This document shows positions 44,081-56,104 of a stretch of 64,000 bases of DNA, piece by piece (position 1 is the first letter of the stretch; the number at the start of each line of letters is the position of its first letter). A model generated the notes under the pieces. That model did not search any database. It had not been told where the DNA came from and worked only from the letters and a program-made list of their open reading frames with translations. Source of the DNA: Panax quinquefolius (lineage: Eukaryota; Streptophyta; Magnoliopsida; Apiales; Araliaceae). The translations under genes were made by a program, and so were the position numbers. Where the stretch lies: the NCBI GenBank assembly GCA_020205615.1, contig CM035171.1:11158160-11222159 (forward strand), read 5' to 3'.

Positions 44081-44398
44081 GGGTTTTCGACAGGAGAATA
44101 AATTCTTCTATTTACCCGGTCATCATTTTGATATTTCCATGTTTGGGATAAATAACGTTGGTTATTGTATGGGGTCCGATTTTTATTGCAGTAATCGATT
44201 TTTTTTTTATTACAATTGAATAATTGATTTTTAAAAACTTATAAAATGGTCATTCCGTCTAAAAAACGTTAGGAATGCTGACTGTGCAAATTGACTTGAT
44301 TTTTTTGCTTACGTGGAACACATAAAAGACAAGCAGGTGGATTATTATAGTACAAATGACCAAAACTATTAACTACTTCACCTAAACAATTCAAAAAC

Positions 44399-44735
44399 TA
44401 ATAATAATAATAATATCTAATAATTTCAAAATAATAATAATAATAAAACTATTAATAGTAATAATTTTAAAATTCTATTTTAATTTTTTTAAAAAAAATC
44501 ATTAATTTTAAAAAGTCTTTTTTTAAAAAACTCTTTTTAAAAAAATTGTTTTAAAAATCAATTTTTTAAAAAGTTTGTTTTTTAAAAATGTTAATTTTTA
44601 TAAAATGTAATTTTTAATTTTAAAAAGCGTTAATTTTTTTTTTAAGCGAACTAATATTTTTTAAAAAAGTCTATTTTTTAAAAAAGCGTTAATTTTTTAT
44701 AAAATAGAAAATTTTAAATTTTTTAGAAAATTAAG
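44399..44735. repeat. A/T low-complexity block
   Basis: (AATAAT)n and then irregular runs of aaaaagcgttaattttttt. It separates the LysRS promoter region from the right-hand retrotransposon nest. Confidence 0.8.
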
Positions 44736-45926
44736 CGTGGCGCCCCCAAAATTAGGTATCGTCACCCATCTGGGTTCTTCTTACTACGTGATACGTAAAT
44801 TCAAATACAACTTACTTAACATAAGCGTAGGTGTCTTATACTGACATAAAGCATGAGTTTGAATACAAATATTGTCTACTAGATATTATACAAACTCAAA
44901 AGGAATCCTCATTACAACTATTATCACACTATTTCACGAATAGTGAGACTACTAATGTTATCCTCGGACCATTACTCCGTTTCGACTCGTCTCCAAATTA
45001 TGTTCTCATTTTCAAGAAAACGGTGTGAAAAGAAAAGGTGATTTCAACTAGCCCAAAGAAGAAATATTATGACTAAGATAATGCGAGAATAAATTATCAT
45101 TAGCCTTCAACAAGTGTTAAAGCGATAAAATACAATAGACAATGGGTTTAAGCTGCGGCGGAATATGCAATCCATTAAAAGAGTCAAGTAGAAAATAAAG
45201 TCTACTATCTTTTAGGTTTTAAAAGGTTTTCATAAATTTTTATCACTAAGACTCGGTTTAATGAATAAACCACAATATCTAATCATCCCCGTACTACGGT
45301 CGAGGATTTTCATCAAATTATCAATGGTCGTGACTATATTGAATCACCCCCGGTCATAATCATACCAAAAACTATCCATCATTTGCATTATGTGGTAATC
45401 GAGGACTTTTATCACATCATTTATAACAAAGCCATGATTATACCGAATGATCGCGGTCATAATCATACTAAGTTCATCTATGCTTGCGTAAGCCAAAGAT
45501 AACTTTCAACATAATATAAACATGAGGATGATGTGATGATATAAGAATTCAATAAAACAAGTTCAAGAATTAATTTCTCTAGGATTTATTAACGTCAAAT
45601 TGTCAACAAGAATCTTTGTTTTGTAGAGTAAAATTCAAGAATGATGAAGAATATTTCCATGAAAGATCTTTGGATAAAACGTAAATATCGAGGATATTCT
45701 ACTAATTTCATGGAGTATAGAAGTCAAAGTTTTAACCATTGTGTATAATAAAGAATAGAATAACAAAAAGAAATCACCATGCATGCGATCTTGATGGCGG
45801 AGTTATTCCAAATGAGAATAATAATAACGGAACCGGTCGGTGAAATTATATGCAAGCGGGATGTTCCATGAGAATAATAAATGCGAGAATAATAAATGAT
45901 GGAACCAGTCCCCAAAGTATAGCACA
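44736..45926 (-). mobile_element. LTR-B fragment (-), U5 and part of R
   Basis: Begins (as read on +) cgtggcgcccccaaaattagg, the U5 terminus. It runs through U5 into the first R repeats (tgcatgcgat, ggaaccggtcgg) and stops at 45926 where the plus-strand LTR-B starts. The U3, arrays and TATA box are absent. Confidence 0.8.
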
Positions 45927-48568
45927 TGTAAGACCCCAACTTTTATAAATAAAGATGAATTTTTCTATAAATATTATTTTTGAATATTATGGAATAAATT
46001 TAATATAATGTTATAGTTGTGGGTAATATTTATAAATTTTGCAAAGTATGCAAGTTGTTATAAAATATTCGTTTGGTGGGAAATATTCTTTTGTTAGGGA
46101 ATATTCATTATAACTACTCAATCATTGGTGGACCCCCATAATAGAATTATTGTCGGATTGAAAGCGACAAAAATATTTTATAAAAATAACTTACGGAGGT
46201 ATTACCGTTAAAACCATTGAACTACCCGGTGGTAAAAAAATACGATGTCTGGCGTGGTTGCGTAGTAGCACTACGCAGTATTGATTATTGATGCTTACGT
46301 GAGAAGTCACTCAAATATGCTTTCAATTATTCTTCTACGATAATTCACGATCGTATCTCTTATATTATTGATTCAATTATTGTCACGAAGATCATCTCGT
46401 ATAATATGTTATAGTATTAAATCAATAATTGAGGCGACAAGTTATAAATGATTAATAATTGTTGAAAGATTAAATATGTGTTGATTAAAAATAAAATAAT
46501 TTGTGGTAATATTTATTCAATCCTTAATGTATATAAAATTACATTATGAGGCGTTTGTGGTAAGTTTGATTATTTTATGGGGGCCCATATGTCATCATCT
46601 AAGAGTCTCTCTTCGTCGATAGTAATTACCAACCGTCGATAGTAATTACCTTTGTGAATAGTAATTATATTAAATCGATAGTATTTACCTTTCATCGATA
46701 GTAATTACCTTCGTCAATAGTAATTACCCTTGTGAATAGTAATTACCTTCGTCAATAGTAATTACCTTTACCAGACGTCGAACCACTTGTCGTTTCACAT
46801 TACAGGCGTCGAACCACTTGTCGTTTCACATTACAGGCGTCGAACCACTTGTCGTTTTTCACATTACAGGCGTCAAACCACTTTTCTTTTCACATCATTA
46901 GTCGTCAAGCCACTTGCCTTTTCACACTAAGCGGTGCTAAGCTAGAAATCTTCTATAAATAGAGGCCTAGTGCTTCATTATTTTTCACTTAATTCATTCA
47001 AGCTTATAGAGAGAGAAAGTATAGAGAATAAGAGAAAGAAGAAGAGTATTTTATTCTACTGCTTCTTAAAGATTCATTCTCTCTACCAAAAGTAAGGGGT
47101 GTTATTCTTTCTTATTCATGAAGAGAACCGTTGTTATTCCATTGCTTATATTACATTGGAATAACTTTGTATCGTGGTTTACCCTATACTTGGTGACATT
47201 CTTCTATTATTACATTTGGAACATCACATGCGTGTGTTTTACACCGGATTTGACTGGTTCCGTCTTTATTATTCTGTTGGAACATCCATGCGTGTGTTTT
47301 ACACCGGGGACTGGTTAAAATCTTTATTATTACATTGGAATATCCTATCTCATGTGTTTTACAGGACCGGGTTCCATCTTTATTATTCTCTGTTGGAACA
47401 TCTGTCGCAAGAATTTCAATTTCACGACTGGTTCCGTTATTTATTATTCTCGTTGGAATAACTCGCATGCATCTTCTATCATCGCATTTATGGTGATTTC
47501 TTTTGTTATTCCATTCTTTATTATACCCGGTTGGTTAAAACTTTAACTTCTATACTCCATGAAATTAGTGGAATATCCTCGATATTTGCGTTTCATCCAA
47601 AGATCTTTTCATGGAAATATTCTTCCGATAATTCTTGAATTTTACTCTACAAAACAAGATGTCGTGTTGATAATTTGGACGTTAATAATTCTGGATAAAA
47701 TAATTCTTGAACTTGTTTTATTGAATTCTTATATCATTGTCATCATCCTCATGTTTATATTATGTTGAAAGTCATACGTGGCTCTGTAGTGCGTAGATGG
47801 ACTTGGTATGATGATTATGACGAGAGACTATTGATTGTAATCATTTAACCGTAATGTTACAAATGATGTGATAAAAATTCTCGATGGGTAGTAGTGCATT
47901 GGTGGACAGTTGTTGGCATGATCATGACCATTAATGAATACACAAATATTCTCGCCCGTAGTGCATGAATAAGCGTGGGTCGTGATACTAAAGAATATCC
48001 TTGGGTAGTAGTGCGGGGGTGATTCGATGATGTGGAATATTTATTAAAGTCGAGTCTCGCCTATAACATTGATGAAAAACCTTTTAAAACCTAAAAGATA
48101 GTAGACTTTATTTTCTACTTGACTCTTTTAATGGATTCATTTATTCCACCGCAGCTTAAACCGGTTGTCTATTGTATTTTATCGGTTTAACATTGTTGAA
48201 GACTATTGATAATTTATTTCGCATTATCTTAGTCATAATATTTCTTCTTTGGGCTAGTTGAGCTCACCCCTTTCTTTCTTTGTTCTCTTCAGAAATGAGA
48301 ATATAAATTTGGGACGAGTGGGAAGCAGTGATGGTCCCGAAGATAGCATTAGTAGTCCTCACTATTACGTGAAATAGTGTGATAATAATTGTAATGAGGA
48401 CTTTTTTTTGAGTTTGTATAATATCTAGTAGACGATATTTGTATGTAAACTCACGATTTATGTCGTATTGCATACATGCAGTTATGTTTATAAGTTGTAT
48501 TTAAATTACGTACCATGTAAGTGGCGACCCAAGATGGGTGATGTATACCTAATTTTGGGGGCGTCGCG
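45927..48568 (+). mobile_element. LTR-B, 5' LTR
   Basis: 2.64 kb, TGTAAGACCCCAAC...GGGGGCGTCGCG. U3 arrays at 46610-46770 and 46775-46915, TATAAATA at 46954-46961, R repeats at 47120-47470. Its start is closer to the minus solo LTR-B at 18311-20924 than to the pair at 4787 and 14745. Confidence 0.87.
46954..46961 (+). promoter_or_regulatory. TATA box of LTR-B
   Basis: ttctataaatagaggcc, same context as the other LTR-B promoters. Confidence 0.65.
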
Positions 48569-48571
48569 GTT

Positions 48572-48586
48572 TGGTATCGAGCTTAG
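48572..48586 (+). other. Primer binding site, tRNA-iMet type
   Basis: TGGTATCGAGCTTAGG a few bases after the LTR; one A short of the tRNA-iMet complement, as in the other copies. Confidence 0.75.
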
Positions 48587-48757
48587 GATATGATCCCTGC
48601 TAAGATGTGAGAATAGTACTAGGAGGGGAGAGACGGGGAATACCTTCATTAGTATGACCTACCTAAGTTTATGTCGTATATTTTATTGGTCAGGCGGTAA
48701 GATAGGGATAATTTGTTACATGTCAATTAACCTTTTATTTTGTGGCGATGTTCGAAA

Positions 48758-49915
48758 ATGACATCCGAGAATGTTGAGAATAAGAATGGGGCATGCAGCG
48801 ATCGTTGATTCACCACATATCAATAATCGGGATAATGTGCATCGAAGGCGACAATCCTCATGCAATGCAAACAACAACACCTTGACCAAATGATGAATGA
48901 TCAAATATTCAGAGGCTTTATGCAATTTATGCAACAATGAAGCGAGAGAGCGACTTCGCCCCAAAACGTAGGTGGAAACACGGAAAACTCTCGGCGGTCA
49001 CCGCTAAACAATTCAAGGATTTGGGACCACCGGAGTTTAAGGGAGAGCAAAACCACTTGGCGGAAGCATGGATAAAGTAGATTACCAAGATATTTGATGT
49101 CTTGGGATGCTCCGAGGAGCAAAGGTTCCCTTCACGCCTTTATGTTGCTTGCGGAGAGAGGCAGATTCATTGGTGGGAATCAGAAACGCACTCAACTTCT
49201 TTGTCAGATCAAGATATCTTGGGAGAAGTTCCAGAGTCGTTTCAACGACAAATACTTTCCGAAAGTATTCGCCACACGTAAGGAGGTGGAGTTTATCAAG
49301 TTGAAACAAAACAATATGACCGTGTCGCAATACGAGGCAAATTTTTGCGGAGTTATCACGGTTAACGCCCCACTGGTGGATAATGAAGAAAGAATGGCGC
49401 GAATGTTTTTAAGAGGTTTGAAGTCGAGATACGCCAACATCTTATTTCTCATAAACCGTGTGTTTGTATTCGGATGTTGTAAATAGAGTTCGATTAGTGG
49501 AGCGCGATAATGAGTCAACGCAACTAAAAGAGAGCGAACCGACAAAATTATAATACCAAATGAGAGTAGTCATCAAGCGGTGACAACAAGCGTGGAGGAA
49601 TCAGTGGGCGGATATGGTAACCACTTTGGTGGTAATCAGGGCCAAAATAATAAGAATAGACATTTCAAGAAAAGGAGATTCAACAATGATGGAAAGACGT
49701 CAGCACCAGCACCCGTTGTTAAGGAAGGAGAAAGACCACCTATCATATGCTTCAAATGCGGAGGAGGAGAGGACACATCATCGAAAACTACGCCATGCCA
49801 TCCAAAGCATGTTATAATTGTGGAAGAGAAGGTCACTTAGCTCGATTTTTTCGTTCATAGAAGACAAATTAAGCTAGGATGGAGGCACCAAAGGCCATCC
49901 CGTAAAATTCAAAAC
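48758..49915 (+). pseudogene. Ty3/gypsy gag, frameshifted
   Basis: The ATG at 48758 opens MTSENVENKNGACSD, then stops. Later frames give KIFDVLGCSEEQRFP (about 49088), RFNDKYFPKVFATRKEVEF (about 49238-49293), MARMFLRGLKSRYANILF (49394-49446) and GQNNKNRHFKKRRFNNDGK (49640-49700). Two knuckles close it: CFKCGG (49750, second half disrupted) and CYNCGREGHLARFF (49810-49850), in which the last Cys reads Phe. It is the best-preserved gag of the window but still needs several frame changes. Confidence 0.85.
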
Positions 49916-49959
49916 CCAGTAGTGCAAGGGAAGCGTTTGTTGTGACCTCCCAAAAGAGC

Positions 49960-50400
49960 GAGGAATCCGAATGAGGTCATCACGGGTAAGCTTATCATAA
50001 ACTCTAATGAAGTCTATACTTTATTTGATACCGGTTCTACCCATTCTTTTATTTCTCCTACTTGCGCCATCGATTAAATTTGACTCAGGAGAAATTAGAC
50101 TTTGACTTATCTGTGGAAACTCCGTTGGGAGAAACCTTCATTACATCCACTCATTTATAAGTCTTGTTTGGTTCAAATCGGTACCCTCACATTACCCGTC
50201 GATCTTATTTCATTAAAAATACTTGCATTTGACGTGATTCTAGGATTGATTGGTTAACTACTTATCATGCAAAAATTGATTGTTTTCGTAAGGTTGTTAG
50301 CTTTCATATTCCTAATCAACCTATTATGCTAATTCAAACGACCAAACCATTAAAATCAATCACGGTCATCTCAAGCCATAAAGCTATTCGTTTATTGAAA
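49960..50400 (+). pseudogene. Ty3/gypsy retropepsin
   Basis: The active site is intact as DTGSTHSFISPTC (about 50028-50066), followed by LNLTQEKLDFDLSVETPLGE, a LPVDLISLKILAFDVIL segment and NHGHLKP-like codons. Small indels interrupt the frame after the active site. In the particle this domain would cut Gag-Pol. Confidence 0.8.
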
Positions 50401-50439
50401 AACGGATGTCAAGCTTTCTTAGCTCATGTCACGATTTAA

Positions 50440-51250
50440 ACAAAAAAATACGCCGATTTTGAAGCGATATTTCTATTGTTAATAAATTTCCGACGTATTC
50501 CAGAAGAACTTCCCTGCCTACCCCGAGCGTGAAATTGAATTTTGTATCGACCTTGAACCCCCAGACAAAACCTATTTCCAAAGTCCCATATCGAATGGCT
50601 CTATTGAACTTCTTGGAGTTAAAGACCCAACCGCAGGAATTGTTAGACATTGGCTTTATTCGGCCCCTAGTACTTCTCCTTGGGGTGCTCCTGCATTCTA
50701 TTCGTGAAGAAGAAAGATGGGAGTATGCGACTTTGTATTGATTATCGGAATTGAATCATGTCACCATCAAAAATAGGTATCCATTGCCACGTATTGATGA
50801 CTGTTTGACCCGATTGCAAGGAGCCAAATTCTTTTCAAAGATAGATCTTCGTTAGGATATCACCAATTGAAGATTAGAACCACGACATTCCAAAGACGGC
50901 TTTCGAACTCGAGACGGGCATTATGAATTCTAGTCATGTCCTTTAGATTGACTAATGCTCCCGCCGCTTCATGGATATGATGAACCGAGTATTCAAGGAA
51001 TATTTAGATCACTTTGTGGTCGTCTTTATTGATGACATCCTTATTTATTCCAAAAGGCGTGAAGATCATGAAAGCAACACTTGAAGGTCGACACTCCAAA
51101 AGCTTCGTGAATATAAGCTTTATGCCAAGTTGAAGAAATGTGAGTTCGGTTTGAAGAAGTAGCATTCCTTGGGCACGTGGTATCAAGTCATGGAATATCT
51201 ATTGACCCAAAGAAAGATTGAAGCTATTCAAAGTCGGGAACAACCTAAAT
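50440..51250 (+). pseudogene. Ty3/gypsy reverse transcriptase, frameshifted
   Basis: Recognisable blocks in order: GFIRP (50659), the [21 protein letters not shown] segment (about 50735-50805), [10 protein letters not shown] (50828-50855), and the catalytic [10 protein letters not shown] (51025-51054), which is the gypsy form of YxDD. LKKCEFG-like codons follow near 51135. Frame changes fall between the blocks. Would copy genomic RNA to cDNA using the tRNA-iMet primer. Confidence 0.85.
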
Positions 51251-51254
51251 CGAT

Positions 51255-51800
51255 GGACCAAGTACGTAGCTTTCTCGGTTTAAGTGGTTATTATCTGAGA
51301 TTCGTGGAAGGATTTTCTAATCGCTACTCCATTGACTCGGTGACTCGGAAAGATACAAAGTTCGGTTGGAGCAAAGAATGTGAGAAGAGTTTTCAAGAAC
51401 TCAAGAGAGATTTATTTCAAAGACTGCTCGATACAATACCATCCGGCTCGGAGGATTTGTCATCTTCAGTGATGCTTGGGCAAAAGGTTGGGATGTGTTC
51501 TTATGCAACATGGAAAAGTTATAGTTTATGCCTCGCGACAACTCAAAGAATATGAGAGGAATTATCCTACTCATGATCTAGAGTTAGCATTTGTTATCTT
51601 TTGCACTTAAAATTTGGAGGCATTACTTGTATGGGAGAAAGTGGAGATCTTTACGGATCATAAAAGCCTCAAATATTTCTTCACTCAAAAGGAACTCAAC
51701 ATGCGACAACGACGTTGGCTTGAATCTGCATTGAAAGATTATGATCATACCATCCAATACCATCCTAGAAAAGTTTAACGTGGTAGGCGATGCATTGAAG
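51255..51800 (+). pseudogene. RT connection and RNase H domain
   Basis: Starts with VRSFLGLSGYYLRFVEGFS and ECEKSFQELK (to about 51410). RNase H codons follow for VIFSDA-like text (51460), [18 protein letters not shown] (51508-51557), [11 protein letters not shown] (51560-51592) and [11 protein letters not shown] (51670-51702). The frame is broken at about 51440, 51600 and later. Confidence 0.8.
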
Positions 51801-51829
51801 CGTAAGATCGTATGCAAGCATGAGTGCGT

Positions 51830-53345
51830 TATTGTCAACACAAAGGCCCATTTTGTGTGACTTGCAAAGGATGGAGATAGAGTTAAAGACTCTCCGAGGA
51901 CGCATGTGATGATAGCGAATATACGAGTAGAACCGACTTTAATCGATAAAGTTAAAGTCGCCAAGCTACGCACTGGGTGATCGATGCGTATGAGGAAGAA
52001 AGTGCAAGAAGGTCTTATCTTAGGAAGCAAGAATCGATGAAGAAGGAATACTTGAGTCAACTCCGGACTTTGTGTTCCTAACGACCACGATTTAAAGTAT
52101 AATATCATGATGGGGCGCACAACACACCATTTGCAATCCATTCAGGAGTACCAAAATGTATCATGATATTCGCTATACATTTTGGTGGAGCAATATGAAG
52201 AGAGAGATATATTTGTTTATCTCAAGGTGTCTAACTTGTCAACGAAGTTAAAGCGGAGCATCAAGTACCAAAAGGTCCATTGCAACCACTTGAAATTCCG
52301 AATGGAAGTGGGAGCACATTACCATGGATTTCACATGGTCTTCCTAAGGTTTCTCAAAAGAATTGATGCGATTTGGGTCATTGTTGATAGATTGACCAAG
52401 TCCGCTTCATTTCTTACCGATAATCTGAGAAACTTAAACACTTGAACGTCTTGCTCTCGTATGTACATAAACGAGATTAGAAGATCGCATGGTACGCCGG
52501 TATCCATAGTTTCGATCGAGACCCAAGATTCACTTCACGATTTTGGGTTAGTTTGCAAAAAGCTATGGGCACAGACTTCACGATTTAGCTTTCAAGATAT
52601 CATCCTCTCAGACGGACGGACAATGGAGAGGACTATTCAAACTCTTGAAGATCTATTAAGACTCGTGTCCTTGATTTCAAGGAAAGTTGGGACAAGTTCT
52701 TACCATTGGTGGAGTTTTCCCTACAACAACAGATTATCAAGCAAGTATTGGCATGGCTCCATTCGAAGCGTTGTATGGAAGAAAGTGTCGTTCTCAAAGA
52801 TCTTTGGGATGAGGTGGGTGAAGCAACGTTGTTGGGGACCAGGAGTTGGTACGTATGACTACGGAAAAGATTCAAACGATCCGACAACGATAAAAACCTC
52901 ACAAAATCGATAAAAGAGTTATCCGATCTTCATCGAAAGGACGTGGAATTCGATATAGGAGATCATGTGTTGTTAAGAGTTGCTTTCCATGGAAAGGAGT
53001 TACAAGATTTGGAAAGAGATGAAAACTTAATCCTCGATTCATCGGTCCATTTTTAATCCTCGATCGAGTAGAGGCGTGGCTTATAGACTCGCTTTCTGCG
53101 CCAAATATGTCTCGTGTTCATAACGCTTTTTCATATATCTATGTTACGTAAATATGTGAAAGACCGAACCATATTATCGAAGTTAGAACCCATTTAAATA
53201 GCGGAAGATTTGACGTATGAAGAGGTTCTGTTCAAATTTTGGATAAGAAGGAACATATTCTACGCTCCAAGGTTATACCTCAAGTCAAAGTTTTGTGGAG
53301 GAACCACGATGTTGAGGAAATGACTTGGGAGTTAGAATCAAATGA
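51830..53345 (+). pseudogene. Integrase with chromodomain-like C-terminus, frameshifted
   Basis: A zinc-binding N-terminus is suggested by MYHDIRYTFWW and ISRCLTCQ-type codons (52158-52240). The DDE core gives WEHITMDF-like, FWVSLQKAMGT and LPLVEFS text (52310-52720). The post-core part encodes YGRKC, KRGKLNPRFIGPF, MSRVHNVFHIS and VKDRT (52770-53170). The tail VKVLWRNHDVEEMTWELE (53287-53340) is the degenerate chromodomain typical of Tekay-type elements and would guide integration into heterochromatin. No single frame spans it. Confidence 0.82.
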
Positions 53346-53418
53346 AATCAAGGTATCCTTACCTCTTGACACATACCGTAAGTCATTGCACTAATTTCGG
53401 TAAATTTCATAAGAAGGG

Positions 53419-56091
53419 AAAAATAGTATACATCACCCCCATTCGAGTTGTCAATACATGGTATGTAAACAACTACAACTTTATTATTACAACAAGAAAC
53501 TGTGAGTTTAAATACAAATATTATCTTCTGTATAATATCTATACTCAAATAAATCCTCATCACATTTATCGATACATTATTTTACAAAAATGGTGAGGAC
53601 TACTAAACAATCCTTTCTAAAACCTTCATTCCATACCCCGACTGCATTTCGCTTATATTCTCGCCTCCCCGAGAAGAATGGAACAAAAAGGAAAAGGGTG
53701 AGCTCAACTAGCTCAAGAAAGAATATTACGACTAAGATAATATACAACAAATTATCGTTAGTCTTCAACAGGAAAAATTTAATGTAATACAATAGACAAC
53801 AAATTTTAAATCAATATTCGCAATGAAATAATAATTCATTGTAAGAGTTAAGTAGAGAATGCAAACTACTATCTTCTATGTATGAATTTAAAAGTTCATC
53901 GCTCATCTTTTATCCCTCAGAACAACAATCCATAAACATCCTGAATCAAATATTCATCTTTGCACCATGTGCCAAAGATATTCATCACTTGGTCATGTTC
54001 ATTTAAACACTGCTCATCTTTGCACTACTGCCAAAGATATTAATCACTTGGCCATGTTCATCTCAACACTTGCTCATCTTTGCACTACACAGCCAAAGAT
54101 ATTCTTCAGAAATCATTCATCTTTGCACCATGTGCCAAAGATATTCAATAATATCATCATTTAAGACCGAGGATGATGAAAAATATTTTTAAAGAAACGA
54201 ATCCAAAGGAAACAAAATGACAAGGATTAAGGATTAAGGATTCAGATTTTGTTTTATCCATGTTCAAAAAAAATACCTCAAAATAATCATAGTGGTGTAA
54301 AATTCAAGAATGATCAAAACATGGATACAATCAAAGCTAGTATCCGTAATAGATATTTTGGACAAAAAGAAGAAATTTTATTTTTTTCGATGAATAGTGC
54401 CGATAATGAATAGTGTCAGATACGTGAATAAAGGCCGATACGTGAATAAGAATCTCGACACCAAAAGATAGAAATTTCCAAAAAAAAACATTTTCACGCT
54501 TCATTAATAAGAACTGTGAATAGAACTCGTGAATAAGAATCGTGAATAAGAACTCATGAATAAGAACTCGTGAATAAGAACTCATGAATAGTAACCCCGA
54601 CATGAAAAAGTTCCAAATTTGATAAAAAGTTCCAACCAATATTTCAAAGATAATGATATCAAGAAATAATATCATTCGAGAAGAAAATAACATCCCTTAC
54701 CTCAAAGAATCAAGATTTCTAAGGAAAGATCTAAGTGATGTCGAATGAAACTTCAGATCGAATAAAGAACTCTCAAAGTATCTAAATACTCACAAAATAC
54801 GCCAATAATATAGAGAGAGAAAGAGAGAAAACTTTGTTTCGTGTGATTTTCAATTCTAACTTAGCCTCTATTTATAGAAAATGTTAGCCTACCAAGGCAG
54901 ATTTCGACCGCCACACCGATGGCTTTTACTCGCTACTATTGCCACCCACCACATTTGAAATAAAATTCAGCACATTTTTTCACCAACCACAAGTGGGGCC
55001 CACTCAATTCTAGAATTTTCCACCAAAATCAATTATAACCCTACTTTCCTAATCAAACACCTCTTAAAATTTATAACAAATCATTCGCTCATTTTTAACG
55101 GCTCAAAATTTGTAGACATATACTCAACTTATATATGTATAATATATCCAAAAAAATCGCAACGATCCAACTACGATTAAAAATTATAACTCACGCAATA
55201 TATCGTAAAAATACCGATTTGATTTTTAATACTCCATTCCGACAAAAATACCGATAAAACACCTCAACATTAAATCCTTCAATTATAACCACATATAATA
55301 AATAAATCCATCATTTATATCCATATCAAATAAATATTTTCTTATCATATAAATCAATAATTAATTATTCCAAATAATATTATGTAATCACAATTATGAC
55401 AACCAGCAGCTCCTGTGAAAGAGGGGCTTTCCAATAAGGATCTCTCCTCATCGCGCGCAAGCAATTAGGTGACCAAACCTCTCCTTAGATGTAACTTTCT
55501 AGACATTGCCAATAATGTTATCTAATAATATTATTCAAATAATATGAATTATCGATCCGATAATGGGAAATATCGCAAAGGACAATTATCAAACAAAGAA
55601 TAATATAAAATACCAACGCAAAGAATTATTGAATCAATAAAATAAAATATCGAATAAGAATTATCGTAATAATTATCGAGTAAAGGCTTTCACGTAAGGA
55701 TCAATAATGATGCAATACCGTGCTACATCGCTCAACAACGCCAGATTAGTGTGTTTTAACCAACGGGTATTCCAACAAAGATAATCTCAGAATAATTACG
55801 CCGCTATTTTTAAACAACTTATATTTGTCGCTTTCCTCATCCAATCGCTCACATGGGGCCACACACGGTCGTCACACTGGTCGCATTTAATATTCCCCGA
55901 CAAGCATTTAATATTCCACGCACCAAAACTAATATTCCCCGACAACAATGAATATTTTATAACCACTTGCTTATTTTGAAATATTTATGATTTTACCCCT
56001 AACTATCCACATTAATCAAATCAACCCTTACTATTTCAAAATAATAAATAAAGGAAATTCCTTTTATTTAAAAAAAATTTTGGGTCTTACA
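53419..56091 (-). mobile_element. LTR-A, 3' LTR (truncated by ~10 bp)
   Basis: On the minus strand starts TGTAAGACCCAAAATTTTTT and ends ...GATGTATACTATTTT. The normal CCTATTTTGGGGGCGTCA end is cut. ggccaaagatattc repeats at 54160-53950, gaata(a/g)gaactcgt repeats at 54600-54390. Confidence 0.87.
54869..54876 (-). promoter_or_regulatory. TATA box of LTR-A (3' LTR)
   Basis: TATAAATA on the minus strand, followed by gaggctaagttagaattg as in other LTR-A copies. Confidence 0.6.
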
Positions 56092-56104
56092 ACCTCCCTC
56101 CTTA
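56092..56104 (-). other. Polypurine tract
   Basis: Minus-strand taaggagggaggt directly before the 3' LTR; same site as 14733-14741. Confidence 0.75.

Larger units (their letters stand above)
45927..53418 (+). mobile_element. Tekay-like Ty3/gypsy element, complete coding order but no 3' LTR
   Basis: 5' LTR-B (45927-48568), tRNA-iMet primer site, gag, protease, RT, RNase H, integrase, chromodomain-like tail and a purine tract (aagaaggga, 53411-53419). The expected TGTAAGACCCC of a 3' LTR is missing; a minus-strand LTR-A starts instead. Each domain is frameshifted. The chromodomain-like tail and long LTRs place it with Tekay/Del chromoviruses. Confidence 0.85.

Noticed and set aside
43939..44151. 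70-codon plus-strand ORF at the LysRS promoter
   Set aside because: Antisense to the 5' UTR exon, no homology recognised, best explained by chance.
45927..53418. Endogenous pararetrovirus
   Set aside because: Gene order, LTRs, a tRNA primer site next to an LTR, an integrase and a chromodomain-like tail identify an LTR retrotransposon.
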